Positions 1 to 9,134 of a stretch of DNA of 64,000 nt are shown here, piece after piece. The DNA is from Geodermatophilus marinus. GTDB taxonomy: Bacteria; Actinomycetota; Actinomycetes; Mycobacteriales; Geodermatophilaceae. A program made the translations under genes and the position numbers. Under the pieces are notes generated by a model, which was not told the origin of the DNA, did no database searches, and worked only from the letters and a program-made list of their open reading frames with translations. Location of the stretch: NCBI RefSeq assembly GCF_003428645.1, contig NZ_QVQH01000023.1, positions 1-64,000 on the forward strand, in the 5' to 3' direction. How positions within the stretch are numbered: the stretch's first letter is position 1; every line of letters starts with the position of its first letter.

Positions 1-125
1 CGCATCCAGCGGATGCCCTTCTGCGCGGACGATTTGGGCCTTAGACAAGCCACATCGTTCCTGCTCAGAGGGGCATTCGTGCTTTCCGACGCGCAGTCAC
101 ACGCCTATCCGACGGTGGATCGAGG
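1..125 (-). mobile_element. IS1380-type element, outer end only (window edge)
   Basis: The first 125 bases match, with many substitutions, the region upstream of the transposase in the complete element at 25504-27162. Base 1 corresponds to 27037, so only the transposase start codon (reverse complement of CAT at 3-5) and the leader lie inside the window. The segment ends with CGGTGGATCGAGG (113-125), identical to the right terminal inverted repeat of the complete copy. It is a diverged isoform, not an identical copy. Whether the rest of this element, left of the window, is intact cannot be seen. Confidence 0.85.
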
Positions 126-635
126 CTGAGTCGGCGCCGGATCGAGGTCGCCGAATCGGTCGTCGAGGTTGACGGACTGCTGACCTGGGGCGTCCCCAAG
201 GGGTACGAGCGCCGATCGGTTCCCATCCCGGCCTTCATCGCCGAGGATCTGCGCGACCAGCTGGCCGCCCGGGGACCCGAGGATCTCGTCTTCACCGGCC
301 TTCGGGCCGGGGGAGTACTGCGCAACCGGGTGTTCCGCAGGGCGGGCTTCGACCGGGCCGCCCAGTCGCTGGGGCTCGAGGGACTCGTGCCGCACGAGCT
401 TCGGCACACGGCCGCAAGCCTGGCCGTTTCATCCGGTGCCAACGTGAAGGCGGTGCAACGGATGCTCGGGCACGCCTCGGCCGCCATGACGTTGGACACG
501 TACGCCGACCTCTTCGATGAGGATCTCGACGCGGTAGCGGAGGGATTGGACCTCGCTGCGCGGATGGTCCGCGAACGTTCTGCGGACAGTTTGCGGACTC
601 CGGACCTCTACACGCTCGATCCGGCGTCGAACTGA
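126..635 (+). pseudogene. Phage-type tyrosine integrase, N-terminus removed by an IS
   Basis: An open frame of 169 codons starts directly at the IS end (126) and ends at the stop at 633-635. The first residues (LSRRRIEVAESVVEVDG, then GVPKGYERRSVPIP) are typical of the start of the catalytic domain of actinobacterial integrases. The C-terminal signatures are present: HELRHTAASL (His and Arg of the catalytic set), QRMLGHASAAMTLDTY (second His and the tyrosine nucleophile). The N-terminal core-binding domain and the first catalytic Arg are missing, so the gene is a remnant. It could restart at GTG 330, but the product would lack most of the domain. It points toward the 3' end of the adjacent tRNA-Arg, the usual position for an integrase of an element integrated in a tRNA gene. 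Confidence 0.85.
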
Positions 636-669
636 TCGACAGTGTGGCCAACTGACCAGCGCTTTCGCG

Positions 670-744
670 TGGTGCCCCCGGCAGGATTCGAACCTGCGCA
701 CCCGCCTCCGGAGGGCGGTGCTCTATCCCCTGAGCTACGGGGGC
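670..744 (-). tRNA. tRNA-Arg (anticodon CCG)
   Basis: The minus strand folds into a full cloverleaf of 75 nt including an encoded CCA end. The acceptor stem is GCCCCCG/CGGGGGC with discriminator A, the D-arm is GCTC/GAGC, and the anticodon stem CCGCC/GGCGG encloses loop CTCCGGA (anticodon CCG, reads CGG). The T-arm is GCAGG-TTCGAAT-CCTGC. The 3' end faces the integrase remnant 35 bp away, which makes this gene the probable attachment site of the element lost or lying to the left. Confidence 0.95.
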
Positions 745-802
745 TCGTCCGTGGGGCGACGACGAAACTACCAGCCCGCCCCGGCGGTCCGGACGGCGGC
801 TC

Positions 803-1459
803 TCAGGGCGCCGGGAGCGGGGTGCCGCCGCGCGCGGTCAGCATGCGGGTCATGGTCGTCGTCTCGGCCGCCTGGGTCTGGGCCATCGAGTCGGCGAGGT
901 TCCGGACGGCGGCCTCCTGGGCGTGCTCCGCGCCGTACTGGGCCATCTCCGCGCCGCCCTGGTGGTGGCGGATCATCAGCCGCAGGAACTCGACGTCGAA
1001 CTCCGTCCCCGACAGCCCCCGCAGGGCGGCCAGCTCCTCGTCGGTGGCCATGCCGGGCATGGGCGCGCCGTCCGCGGCCGACGCATCGTGCCCGGCGTGC
1101 CCGCCCGCCGCGGGCCCGCTCATCCACGCCATCGTCGCGCCACCGCTGGGGGCGACCCCCCACAGCGACAGCCAGCCCTGCATGCGGCCGACCTGGTTCT
1201 GCTGGGTCTCGGCGATGTCGAAGGCCAGCTGCCGGATCTCCGGGTCGGTGCTGCGCTCGGGGACGAGGTTGGCCATCTCGACGGCCTGCAGGTGGTGGCG
1301 GGACATGTCGCGGGCGAAGCCGACGTCGACGGAGTCCGCGCCCGGTGCCTCGTCCCGGCCGATGCCGAGGGCGACCGCGGCGCCACCGCCGAGCAGCACC
1401 AGCGCCACCGCGATGACCCCGAGCAGGGCCGCGCGCAGCGGCCGGTCCGCGGCGGTCAC
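803..1459 (-). CDS. DUF305 family membrane-anchored protein
   Basis: A 218-residue protein with a single hydrophobic segment (about residues 8-30, LLGVIAVALVLLGGGAAVAL) followed by a soluble domain probably outside the membrane. It has the paired DUF305 signatures: DMSRHHLQAVEMA in the first half and LMIRHHQGGAEMA in the second, each with the His-His pair and following Glu-Met. Between them is a His/Met-rich stretch (GGHAGHDASAADGAPMPGM) that could bind metal. The fold belongs to the ferritin-like superfamily; a biochemical function is not established, and copper-related roles are only suggested in the literature. GTG 1459 overlaps the stop of the upstream DUF3105 gene by 4 nt, so the two are translationally coupled. 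Confidence 0.88.
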   Translation of the reverse strand: MTAADRPLRAALLGVIAVALVLLGGGAAVALGIGRDEAPGADSVDVGFARDMSRHHLQAVEMANLVPERSTDPEIRQLAFDIAETQQNQVGRMQGWLSLWGVAPSGGATMAWMSGPAAGGHAGHDASAADGAPMPGMATDEELAALRGLSGTEFDVEFLRLMIRHHQGGAEMAQYGAEHAQEAAVRNLADSMAQTQAAETTTMTRMLTARGGTPLPAP

Positions 1460-2253
1460 GGCGTACCCGTGCCCTCGGCCGTCGGGGTGGTCGGCGCGTC
1501 GGTGGTCATGGCGTCGCTGCCGCGGCTGGCGTCGTCCACGGTCAGGGGGTCGCTGATGAAGGTCGGGTTCTCGCAGCTGGCCCCGACCTCCGGGTAGAAC
1601 TCGGCGTTGAAGGTCATGAAGTCGGCGAACTGCTCGATCCGCGGGTCGTCGACCGAGTCGACCTTCAGCTGGTGGTTCCAGGACTGCAGGCTGACCGGGG
1701 AGTCCAGGCCGGCGTAGGGCGAGAGCATCCGGCCCGACTCGCCGGCCACGTCGGCCAGCGTGGCGACCTGGTCCTCGCTGAGGGCGTCGGGGTCGTAGGT
1801 GATCCACACCGCGCCGTGCTCGAGGCTGTGCACCGCGTTCTCGTGCCGGATGTCGACGTCGTACACGGTGCCGGTGCAGTCGGCCCACTCGCCGTCGTGC
1901 GGCCCGCCGACCGGGGGCGACTGCTCGTACTGGACCGGGGTGGCGACGTGCTCCTGCCCGGCGGCGTAGTCGAAGGCCGCCACCCCGTCGATCTCGTCGA
2001 TGGAGTCGATGCGGTTGGCCTCGGCCTCGTTGACCTGCACCACCGCGTAGGTGATGACGGCGGCGGCGAAGACCACGACGGCGATCGCGGCGGCGATCAG
2101 CCCCCACGGGCGCTGCGGGGTGACGACGTTCGTGGCGGGCGGGCGGGTGCGGCCACCGGCCGGCCGGCCCCCGGCCGCGGGGCGGGCTCCGGAGCCGGAC
2201 CGTCCGGACCCGCCGCGCGCGCGGCCGTCCTGGGGCTTGCGGTCCTTGGCCAC
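1456..2253 (-). CDS. DUF3105 family membrane-anchored protein
   Basis: A 265-residue protein. The N-terminus (about 40 residues) is basic and Gly/Arg/Pro-rich, then comes one transmembrane helix (LIAAAIAVVVFAAAVITYAV) and an extracytoplasmic domain of about 190 residues. The DUF3105 hallmarks are present: PPVGGPHDGEWADCTGTVYD, then RHENAVHSLEHGAVWITYDP, and a second Cys in VGASCENPTF that could pair with the first. His residues in the HSLEHG motif suggest metal binding, but no activity is known to me. GTG 2253 is preceded by GAGGAG at a good distance. It is the first gene of a two-gene unit with the DUF305 gene, a pairing that recurs in actinobacteria, and is divergent from argS. Confidence 0.9.
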   Translation of the reverse strand: MAKDRKPQDGRARGGSGRSGSGARPAAGGRPAGGRTRPPATNVVTPQRPWGLIAAAIAVVVFAAAVITYAVVQVNEAEANRIDSIDEIDGVAAFDYAAGQEHVATPVQYEQSPPVGGPHDGEWADCTGTVYDVDIRHENAVHSLEHGAVWITYDPDALSEDQVATLADVAGESGRMLSPYAGLDSPVSLQSWNHQLKVDSVDDPRIEQFADFMTFNAEFYPEVGASCENPTFISDPLTVDDASRGSDAMTTDAPTTPTAEGTGTP

Positions 2254-2412
2254 GGGTGCTCCTCGCGCTCGTCCTCGACGGGCCGCGCGGTGCGCCGGCC
2301 CCGGGAGCCCGGGGCGGCTCCCGGGAGGCCAGTCTAGGGCGGTCGGCTGGGAGGTCCCTGGCAGCGCGCGCCGGCACCGGGGCGGGCGGCAGGGGCGCCG
2401 CGTCCCGCTGCG

Positions 2413-2418
2413 TACGAT
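2413..2418 (+). promoter_or_regulatory. Putative -10 box for leaderless argS transcript
   Basis: TACGAT fits the actinobacterial TANNNT -10 consensus and lies 6 nt before the GTG start of argS, so transcription would begin at or next to the start codon. No ribosome-binding site precedes the GTG, which agrees with a leaderless mRNA. No clear -35 is visible. Prediction from sequence only. Confidence 0.5.
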
Positions 2419-2424
2419 CGCGCG

Positions 2425-4098
2425 GTGACACCGGAGCAGTTGCGCGACGTCGTCCGGACCGCCCTGGCCGCCGCCGTCGAGCGTGGCGTGCTGCCCGTCG
2501 AGGTCCCCGGCGACGTCCTCGTCGAGCGGCCGAAGAACCCCGAGCACGGCGACTACGCCACCAACGTCGCCCTCCGCCTGGCCAAGCCGGCCGGGCGCCC
2601 GCCCCGCGAGGTCGCCGAGGTCCTCGCCGCGGAGCTGCGCGGGCACGAGGGCATCGCCGCCGTCGACGTGGCCGGCCCCGGGTTCCTCAACATCACGCTG
2701 GCCCGGGGGGCCCTCGGCCGGATCGCCGTCGACGCGGTCACCGCGGGGGAGGCCTACGGCCGCACCGCCACCCTGGCCGGGCAGCGGGTGGACCTGGAGT
2801 TCGTCTCGGCCAACCCGACCGGGCCGGTGCACATCGGCGGCAGCCGCTGGGCCGCCGTCGGCGACGCCATCGGCCGGCTGCTCGAGGCCGGCGGCGCCGA
2901 CGTGACCCGCGAGTACTACATCAACGACGCCGGCGCGCAGATCGACCGGTTCGCCCGCAGCCTGCAGGCGGCGGCGACGGGCCGGCCGGTCCCCGAGGAC
3001 GGCTACGGTGGCACCTACGTCGCCGACATCGCGGCGTCCGTCGTCGCCGGGACCCCCGACCTGCTGGAGCGGGCCGGGCCCGAGCAGCTGCAGGTCTTCC
3101 GCGACCGCGGCGTGGAGCTGATGCTCGACGAGATCCGCCGGTCGATGGCGGACTTCGGCGTCGACTTCGACGTGTGGTTCAGCGAGCTGTCGCTGCACGG
3201 CTCGGGCGCGCTCGACAAGGCGCTGGCCCGGCTGCGCGAGCAGGGGCACGTCTACGAGACCGACGGCGCGGTGTGGCTGCGGACCACCGACTTCGGCGAC
3301 GACAAGGACCGCGTCCTGGTCAAGGCCGACGGCGAGACCACCTACTTCGCCTCCGACTGCGCCTACTACCTGGACAAGCGGGCGCGCGGGTTCGACCGGG
3401 TCGTGATCATGCTCGGCGCCGACCACTCCGGCTACGTCGGCCGGTACAGGGCGCTGGTCGCGGCGACCGGTGACGACCCCGACCGCCACCTCGAGATCCT
3501 CATCGGCCAGCTGGTCAACCTGCTCCGGGGCGGGGAGCCGGTCCGGATGAGCAAGCGGGCCGGGACGATCGTCCTGCTGTCGGACCTGGTCGACGCGATC
3601 GGCGTCGACGCGGCGCGCTACGCCCTGGCGCGGGCCTCGGTCGACCAGCAGATCGACATCGACATCGACGTGTGGAGCCGGCAGACCAGCGACAACCCGG
3701 TCTTCTACGTGCAGTACGCGCACGCCCGGATCTCCTCGGTGCTGCGCAACGCCGCCGACCTGGGGCTCGCCACGGGCTTCGACCCGCCCGCCGCCGACGG
3801 CGTCGACGCCGGTCAGCTCACCCACGACCGGGAGAACGACCTGCTGCGGGCGATCGGCGAGTTCCCGCGGGTGGTCACCTCGGCCGCCGAGCTGCGCGCC
3901 CCGCACCGGGTCGCCCGGTACCTCGAGGAGCTGGCCGGCACCTACCACCGCTTCTACGACTCGTGCCGCGTGCTGCCGCGCGGCGACGAGGAGGCGACGG
4001 CCCTGAACGTCGCCCGGCTGTGGCTGTGCGCGGCGACCGCGGTGGTGCTCCGCAACGGCCTGGGTCTGCTGGGCGTCAGCGCGCCGGAGCGGATGTGA
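2425..4098 (+). CDS. argS: Arginyl-tRNA synthetase
   Basis: A 557-residue class I aminoacyl-tRNA synthetase charging tRNA-Arg in the cytoplasm. The N-terminal Add-1 domain contains [21 protein letters not shown]. The HIGH signature appears as [20 protein letters not shown] (about residue 132), the KMSKS-type loop is RMSKRAG, and the C-terminal DALR anticodon-binding domain ends in [13 protein letters not shown], the usual ArgS terminus. Length is typical. The GTG start overlaps a predicted leaderless promoter. It is the first gene of a tightly overlapping run with lysA, hom, thrC and thrB; lysA starts inside its last codons. Confidence 0.97.
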   Translation: MTPEQLRDVVRTALAAAVERGVLPVEVPGDVLVERPKNPEHGDYATNVALRLAKPAGRPPREVAEVLAAELRGHEGIAAVDVAGPGFLNITLARGALGRIAVDAVTAGEAYGRTATLAGQRVDLEFVSANPTGPVHIGGSRWAAVGDAIGRLLEAGGADVTREYYINDAGAQIDRFARSLQAAATGRPVPEDGYGGTYVADIAASVVAGTPDLLERAGPEQLQVFRDRGVELMLDEIRRSMADFGVDFDVWFSELSLHGSGALDKALARLREQGHVYETDGAVWLRTTDFGDDKDRVLVKADGETTYFASDCAYYLDKRARGFDRVVIMLGADHSGYVGRYRALVAATGDDPDRHLEILIGQLVNLLRGGEPVRMSKRAGTIVLLSDLVDAIGVDAARYALARASVDQQIDIDIDVWSRQTSDNPVFYVQYAHARISSVLRNAADLGLATGFDPPAADGVDAGQLTHDRENDLLRAIGEFPRVVTSAAELRAPHRVARYLEELAGTYHRFYDSCRVLPRGDEEATALNVARLWLCAATAVVLRNGLGLLGVSAPERM

Positions 4099-5588
4099 GA
4101 GCGCACCCCGCCGGTCCGCTGCACGGGAGCATCGCGCAGCCGACCCCCGCCGGCGCGCCGCCCGCGGACCTCGGCGCCCTCGACCCGCACGTCTGGCCGC
4201 GCACCGCGCGGCGGGTGGACGGCGAGGTCCACCTCGGCGGCCGGCCGGTCACCGAGCTCGCCCGCACCCACGGGACGCCGCTGTTCGTGCTCGACGAGAC
4301 CGACCTGCGCGGCCGCGCGGCCGACTTCGCGACGGCGTTCGACGGCGCCGACGTCCACTACGCCTCCAAGGCCTTCCTGTGCGGGCAGCTGGCGCGCTGG
4401 ATCGCCGAGGACGGCCTGCACCTCGACGCCTGCTCGGGCAACGAGCTCGCCCTGGCGCTGGCCGCGGGGTTCCCGCCGGAGCGGATCGCCCTGCACGGCA
4501 ACAACAAGTCCCCGGTCGAGCTCCGGCTGGCCGTCGACGCCGGGATCGGGCGCGTCGTCCTCGACTCCTTCGACGAGATCGACCGGCTGGTCCCGCTGGC
4601 CGCGGCGCGGGTGGCCGCCGGCGGCGCGCCGGTGCCGGTGCTCGTGCGCTCCACCGTCGGCATCGAGGCGCACACCCACGAGTTCATCGCCACCGCCCAC
4701 GAGGACCAGAAGTTCGGCTTCTCCCTGGCCACCGGCGACGCGCTGACCGCCGCGGTGCGGGTCATCCGCGAGCCGGCGCTGCGGCTGGCCGGGCTGCACA
4801 GCCACATCGGGTCGCAGATCTTCGACACCGCCGGCTTCGAGGCGGCCGCGCACCGCGTGGTCGGGCTGCTGGGCCAGGTGCACCAGGCCACCGGCGAGGT
4901 GCTCGGGGAGCTCAACCTCGGCGGCGGGTTCGGCATCGCCTACCTGGCCGAGGACGACCCGGTCAGCCCCGCCGACGTCGCCCGCCGGCTGCGCGCCGTG
5001 GTCGAGGCCGAGTGCGCCATGGTCGGGCTGCCCGTGCCGCGGCTGGCCGTCGAGCCCGGCCGGGCCATCGCCGGCCCCGGCACCGTCACGCTCTACGAGA
5101 TCGGCACCATCAAGCCGGTGCGGCTGGGCGCCAGCGGCACCCCGGGCGCGCCGCTCGTGCGCAACTACGTCTCCGTCGACGGCGGGATGAGCGACAACAT
5201 CCGCACCGCCCTCTACGACGCCGCCTACACCTGCGTGCTGGCCAACCGGGTCTCCGACGCCCCTCCGGCGCTGTGCCGGGTCGTCGGCAAGCACTGCGAG
5301 AGCGGTGACGTGCTGGTCCGCGACCTCTGGCTGCCCTCGGACGTGCAGCCCGGTGACCTGCTGGCCGTCGCGGCCACCGGCGCCTACTGCTGGTCGATGG
5401 CGAGCAACTACAACTACCTGCTCAAGCCCCCGGTGGTCGCCGTCCGGGAGGGCGTGGCCACCGAGATCGTGCGCCGTCAGACACTGTCGGACGTGTTCGC
5501 CCTCGACGCCGTCCTCACCGACGTCCCCGCGCCCTCCCCGGCGATCGACCAGCCGGCGCCCGAGCACCCCGTCGGGACGACCTCGTGA
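4095..5588 (+). CDS. lysA: Diaminopimelate decarboxylase
   Basis: A 497-residue fold-type III PLP enzyme that decarboxylates meso-diaminopimelate to L-lysine. The PLP lysine is K92 in HYASKAFLC. Other landmarks are the dimanganese-free barrel motifs [21 protein letters not shown] and [18 protein letters not shown], and the conserved CESGD motif ([16 protein letters not shown]) that supplies the catalytic Cys across the dimer interface. The GTG start at 4095 shares 4 nt with the argS stop; the N-terminus is about 25 residues longer than in short homologues and Pro/Ala-rich, so the true start could lie slightly downstream. The argS-lysA pairing is conserved in actinobacteria. Confidence 0.96.
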   Translation: MRAHPAGPLHGSIAQPTPAGAPPADLGALDPHVWPRTARRVDGEVHLGGRPVTELARTHGTPLFVLDETDLRGRAADFATAFDGADVHYASKAFLCGQLARWIAEDGLHLDACSGNELALALAAGFPPERIALHGNNKSPVELRLAVDAGIGRVVLDSFDEIDRLVPLAAARVAAGGAPVPVLVRSTVGIEAHTHEFIATAHEDQKFGFSLATGDALTAAVRVIREPALRLAGLHSHIGSQIFDTAGFEAAAHRVVGLLGQVHQATGEVLGELNLGGGFGIAYLAEDDPVSPADVARRLRAVVEAECAMVGLPVPRLAVEPGRAIAGPGTVTLYEIGTIKPVRLGASGTPGAPLVRNYVSVDGGMSDNIRTALYDAAYTCVLANRVSDAPPALCRVVGKHCESGDVLVRDLWLPSDVQPGDLLAVAATGAYCWSMASNYNYLLKPPVVAVREGVATEIVRRQTLSDVFALDAVLTDVPAPSPAIDQPAPEHPVGTTS

Positions 5589-6877
5589 GCACCCCGCTCA
5601 CGGTCGCGCTGCTGGGCTGCGGCACCGTCGGGGGCGCGGTCCTGCGGCTGCTCGGCGAGCAGGCCGACGACCTCGCCGCCCGCATCGGCCGGCCGGTGGA
5701 GGTCGCCGGCGTCGCCGTCCGCCGGCCCGACCGGCACCCGGAGGTGCCGCCGCACCTGCTGACCACCGACGCGCACGGGCTGGTCACCCGGGACGACGTC
5801 GACCTGGTCGTCGAGGTCATCGGCGGCATCGAGCCGGTGCGCTCGCTGCTGCTGGCCGCCTTCGAGGCCGGCAAGTCCGTGGTCAGCGCCAACAAGGCGC
5901 TGCTCGCCGAGGACGGCAGCGCCCTGCACGCCGCCGCCGCGAAGGCCGGCGTGGACCTCTACTACGAGGCCGCCGTGGCCGGTGCGATCCCGATGCTGCG
6001 CCCGCTGCGCGAGTCCCTGGCCGGTGACCAGCTGCGCCGGGTCGTCGGCATCGTCAACGGGACGACGAACTACATCCTCTCCCGGATGGCCGAGACCGGG
6101 CACGGGTTCACCGAGGCGCTGGCCGAGGCCACCGAGCTGGGGTACGCCGAGGCCGACCCGACCGCCGACGTCGACGGGTTCGACGCCGCCGCCAAGGCCG
6201 CGATCCTCGCCAGCCTGGCCTTCCACACCGAGGTCACCGCCGCCGACGTCCACCGGGAGGGCATCAGCGCGATCACCGCGACCGACGTCGCCCGCGCCGC
6301 CGAGATCGGCTGCACGGTCAAGCTGCTGGCCATCTGCGAGCGGGTGGTGAACGGCGGGGGCGACTCGGTCGCCGTCCGCGTGCACCCCGCGATGATCCCG
6401 ACCACGCACCCGCTGGCCGCCGTCGGCGGTGCGTTCAACGCCGTCTTCGTCGAGGCCGAGGCGGCCGGGCAGCTGATGTTCTACGGGCAGGGCGCGGGTG
6501 GGGACGCCACGGCCAGCGCCGTCCTCGGCGACCTGGTCGCCGTGGCGCGCAACCGGGTCGCCGGCGTGGCCGGCCCCGGGGTCACCACCTACGCCGGGCT
6601 GCCGGCCCGGCCGATCGCCGAGACGCCGACCCGCTACCACGTGGGCCTCGACGTGGCCGACCGGCCCGGCGTGCTGGCGACCGTGGCGCAGGAGTTCGCC
6701 CGGCACGGGGTGAGCATCGCGACGGTGCGGCAGGACGGGCACGGGGACGCCGCCACGCTGGTCATCGTCACCCACAGCGCACCCGACGCCGCGCTGTCGG
6801 CCACGGTCGACGCGCTGCGGGACATGCCCGCCGTCCGCGGGGTCACCAGCGTCCTGCGGGTGGAGGGGCTGTCGTGA
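5585..6877 (+). CDS. hom: Homoserine dehydrogenase
   Basis: A 430-residue monofunctional enzyme reducing aspartate semialdehyde to homoserine, the branch point to threonine and methionine. The Rossmann motif is [13 protein letters not shown] at the N-terminus, [11 protein letters not shown] and [17 protein letters not shown] mark the catalytic domain, and [14 protein letters not shown] and [21 protein letters not shown] are the homoserine dehydrogenase signature. A C-terminal ACT domain ([20 protein letters not shown]) suggests feedback control by threonine. GTG 5585 overlaps lysA by 4 nt, and the 3' end overlaps thrC by 4 nt. Confidence 0.97.
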   Translation: MSTPLTVALLGCGTVGGAVLRLLGEQADDLAARIGRPVEVAGVAVRRPDRHPEVPPHLLTTDAHGLVTRDDVDLVVEVIGGIEPVRSLLLAAFEAGKSVVSANKALLAEDGSALHAAAAKAGVDLYYEAAVAGAIPMLRPLRESLAGDQLRRVVGIVNGTTNYILSRMAETGHGFTEALAEATELGYAEADPTADVDGFDAAAKAAILASLAFHTEVTAADVHREGISAITATDVARAAEIGCTVKLLAICERVVNGGGDSVAVRVHPAMIPTTHPLAAVGGAFNAVFVEAEAAGQLMFYGQGAGGDATASAVLGDLVAVARNRVAGVAGPGVTTYAGLPARPIAETPTRYHVGLDVADRPGVLATVAQEFARHGVSIATVRQDGHGDAATLVIVTHSAPDAALSATVDALRDMPAVRGVTSVLRVEGLS

Positions 6878-7959
6878 GCCGCGGCCTGCCGGTGCGCGGC
6901 GCCGTCTCCCCGGCCTGGCCCGGGCTCATCGAGGCCTACCGCGCGCGGCTGCCGGTCAGCGACACGACCCCCGTGGTGACCCTGCAGGAGGGCGCCACCC
7001 CGCTGGTGCCGGCCCCGGAGCTCTCCCGCCGCACCGGCTGCGAGGTGTACCTCAAGGTCGAGGGCGCCAACCCGACCGGGTCGTTCAAGGACCGCGGCAT
7101 GACGATGGCCATCACGAAGGCCGTGGAGGAGGGCTCGCAGGCGGTCATCTGCGCCTCCACGGGCAACACCAGCGCCAGCGCCGCCGCCTACGCCGCCCGC
7201 GCCGGGCTGGTCTGCGCCGTGCTGGTGCCGCAGGGCAAGATCGCGCTCGGCAAGCTCGCCCAGGCGCTGGTGCACGGCGCCAAGCTGCTGCAGGTCGACG
7301 GCAACTTCGACGACTGCCTCGCACTGGCCAGCAAGCTGGCCATCGACTACCCGGTCAGCCTGGTCAACAGCGTCAACCAGTTCCGCATCGAGGGGCAGAA
7401 GACGGCGTCGTTCGAGGTCGTCGACGTCCTCGGTGACGCGCCCGACATCCACTGCCTGCCGGTCGGCAACGCCGGCAACATCACCGCGTACTGGCAGGGC
7501 TACCGCGAGTACGCCGACGACGGCCCGGCCACGAGACGGCCGCGGATGTGGGGCTTCCAGGCCGCCGGTGCCGCGCCGATCGTGTCCGGGCAGGTCGTCG
7601 AGCAGCCGCAGACCATCGCGACGGCGATCCGCATCGGCAACCCGGCGTCGTGGACCAAGGCGCTGGCCGCCCGGGACGAGTCCGGCGGCCGCATCGACGC
7701 GGTCACCGACCGGGCGATCCTCGCCGCCTACCGGCTGCTGGCCCGCACCGAGGCCGTCTTCGTGGAGCCGGCGTCGGCGGCGTCGGTCGCCGGGCTGCTG
7801 CAGGTCGCCGAGGCGGGCGGGCTCGAGCCCGGCCGGCGGGTGGTCTGCACGGTCACCGGCAACGGGCTCAAGGACCCGGACTGGGCCATCTCCGGTGCGC
7901 CCGCGCCGGTCACCGTGCCGGTGGACGCCGCCGCCGCGGCCGCGAAGCTCGGACTGTGA
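6874..7959 (+). CDS. thrC: Threonine synthase
   Basis: A 361-residue PLP enzyme (fold type II) converting O-phosphohomoserine to threonine. The PLP lysine is in [14 protein letters not shown], the phosphate-binding loop is PVGNAGNIT, and [20 protein letters not shown] is the conserved substrate loop. Length matches the short actinobacterial class. GTG start in a 4-nt overlap with hom; it overlaps thrB in the same way, so hom-thrC-thrB form one coupled unit. Confidence 0.97.
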   Translation: MSRGLPVRGAVSPAWPGLIEAYRARLPVSDTTPVVTLQEGATPLVPAPELSRRTGCEVYLKVEGANPTGSFKDRGMTMAITKAVEEGSQAVICASTGNTSASAAAYAARAGLVCAVLVPQGKIALGKLAQALVHGAKLLQVDGNFDDCLALASKLAIDYPVSLVNSVNQFRIEGQKTASFEVVDVLGDAPDIHCLPVGNAGNITAYWQGYREYADDGPATRRPRMWGFQAAGAAPIVSGQVVEQPQTIATAIRIGNPASWTKALAARDESGGRIDAVTDRAILAAYRLLARTEAVFVEPASAASVAGLLQVAEAGGLEPGRRVVCTVTGNGLKDPDWAISGAPAPVTVPVDAAAAAAKLGL

Positions 7960-8888
7960 GCCCGGTCCGCGTCCGCGTCCCGGCGACCTCGGCCAACCTG
8001 GGGCCGGCCTTCGACTGCGCCGGGCTGGCGCTGGCCTGCCACGACGTCGTGGAGTTCGCCGTCACCGCGGGCGGGCTCGAGGTCGCGATGACCGGCGAGG
8101 GGGAGCACGCGCTGCCCGCCGACGAGTCGCACCTCGTCGTCCGCGCCTTCCGCGCGGCCTGCGACGTGCTCGGCTGGCACCCCCCGGGCCTGCGGGTCGC
8201 CGCCGACAACGGGATCCCGCAGGGGCGGGGCATGGGGTCCTCCGCGGCCGCCGTCGTCGCCGGGGTGGTCGGCGCCACCGAGCTGTGCCCCCACGCGGAG
8301 CGGGACGACGACGCCGTGCTCCGGCTGGTCACCGAGCTGGAGGGCCACCCCGACAACGTCGCGCCGTGCCTGCTCGGCGGGGCCACGCTCTCGTGGACGA
8401 CCCCCGCCGGCCCGCGCGCGGTCCGGCTGCCCGTCCACCCCGACGTCGTCCCGGTCGTCCTGGTGCCGGGGGCCACGCTGTCGACGCACGTGGCCCGCGG
8501 CCTGCTGCCCGAGCTCGTCCCGCACGGGGACGCCGCCTTCAACGCGGCGCGGTCGGCGCTGCTGGCCCACGCGCTGACCGCCGCGCCGGACCTGCTCCTC
8601 GACGCGACGGAGGACCGACTGCACCAGGCGCAGCGGGCAGCGGCCATGCCGGGGACGGCGGAGCTGCTCGGCCGGCTGCGCGCGGCGGGCCACGCCGCGG
8701 TCGTGTCCGGCGCCGGCCCGAGCGTGCTGGTCCTCGTCCGCCGGGGGCCGGGGGAGGCGGCCGACCACCCGTCCGGGGTACGGGACGTGGCAGGACTCAC
8801 CCCTTCCGGGTGGTCGGTGCGCGTGCTGCCCGTCGACGGACGGGGCGCGTGCGTCGTGGGTGGCGCACCTCGGGTATCGTCTGGATAA
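7956..8888 (+). CDS. thrB: Homoserine kinase
   Basis: A 310-residue GHMP-family kinase phosphorylating homoserine with ATP. The N-terminal motif is [19 protein letters not shown], the ATP-binding loop is [18 protein letters not shown], the third motif is [11 protein letters not shown] near the C-terminus, and [12 protein letters not shown] is typical of the family. Start GTG 7956 overlaps thrC by 4 nt. It is the last gene of the amino-acid run; 246 bp without a gene follow before rho. Confidence 0.96.
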   Translation: MSPVRVRVPATSANLGPAFDCAGLALACHDVVEFAVTAGGLEVAMTGEGEHALPADESHLVVRAFRAACDVLGWHPPGLRVAADNGIPQGRGMGSSAAAVVAGVVGATELCPHAERDDDAVLRLVTELEGHPDNVAPCLLGGATLSWTTPAGPRAVRLPVHPDVVPVVLVPGATLSTHVARGLLPELVPHGDAAFNAARSALLAHALTAAPDLLLDATEDRLHQAQRAAAMPGTAELLGRLRAAGHAAVVSGAGPSVLVLVRRGPGEAADHPSGVRDVAGLTPSGWSVRVLPVDGRGACVVGGAPRVSSG

Positions 8889-8915
8889 CGAGGAACACAC
8901 CGGTTCCGACCAGTG

Positions 8916-8944
8916 TTGTCGTGTCCGTGGGCGCGGATTAGGCT
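8916..8944 (+). promoter_or_regulatory. Putative sigmaA-type promoter of rho
   Basis: TTGTCG (8916-8921) and TAGGCT (8939-8944) are separated by exactly 17 nt, a good housekeeping promoter. Transcription would begin near 8951, giving a 5' leader of roughly 180 nt before the rho GTG at 9135. Long leaders are common on rho genes, which are usually autoregulated by Rho-dependent attenuation. The leader is C-rich on its lower half (8990-9075), as expected for a Rho-loading region, but no specific switch was recognised. Confidence 0.6.
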
Positions 8945-9134
8945 CACGAGGTAGCCGCCCTCTCGGGCGAGCCTCGCGCGGGGCGTTGCTGACGATCCAT
9001 CCCGTCGCCGCAGATTCCGCCTCGCACCTACTCGATCTCGTCCCCCCGTCTGTCCAGGACCGTGGCAGAGGCGGGGGGACCGGGTCACCCCCTGCGCTGG
9101 TAGGCGCAGGTCTCTCGCAGGGAAGGACCTGTAC

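Noticed and set aside
8889-9134. Riboswitch in the rho leader
   Set aside because: No known aptamer pattern recognised; the leader is better explained as an untranslated region with possible Rho autoregulation.
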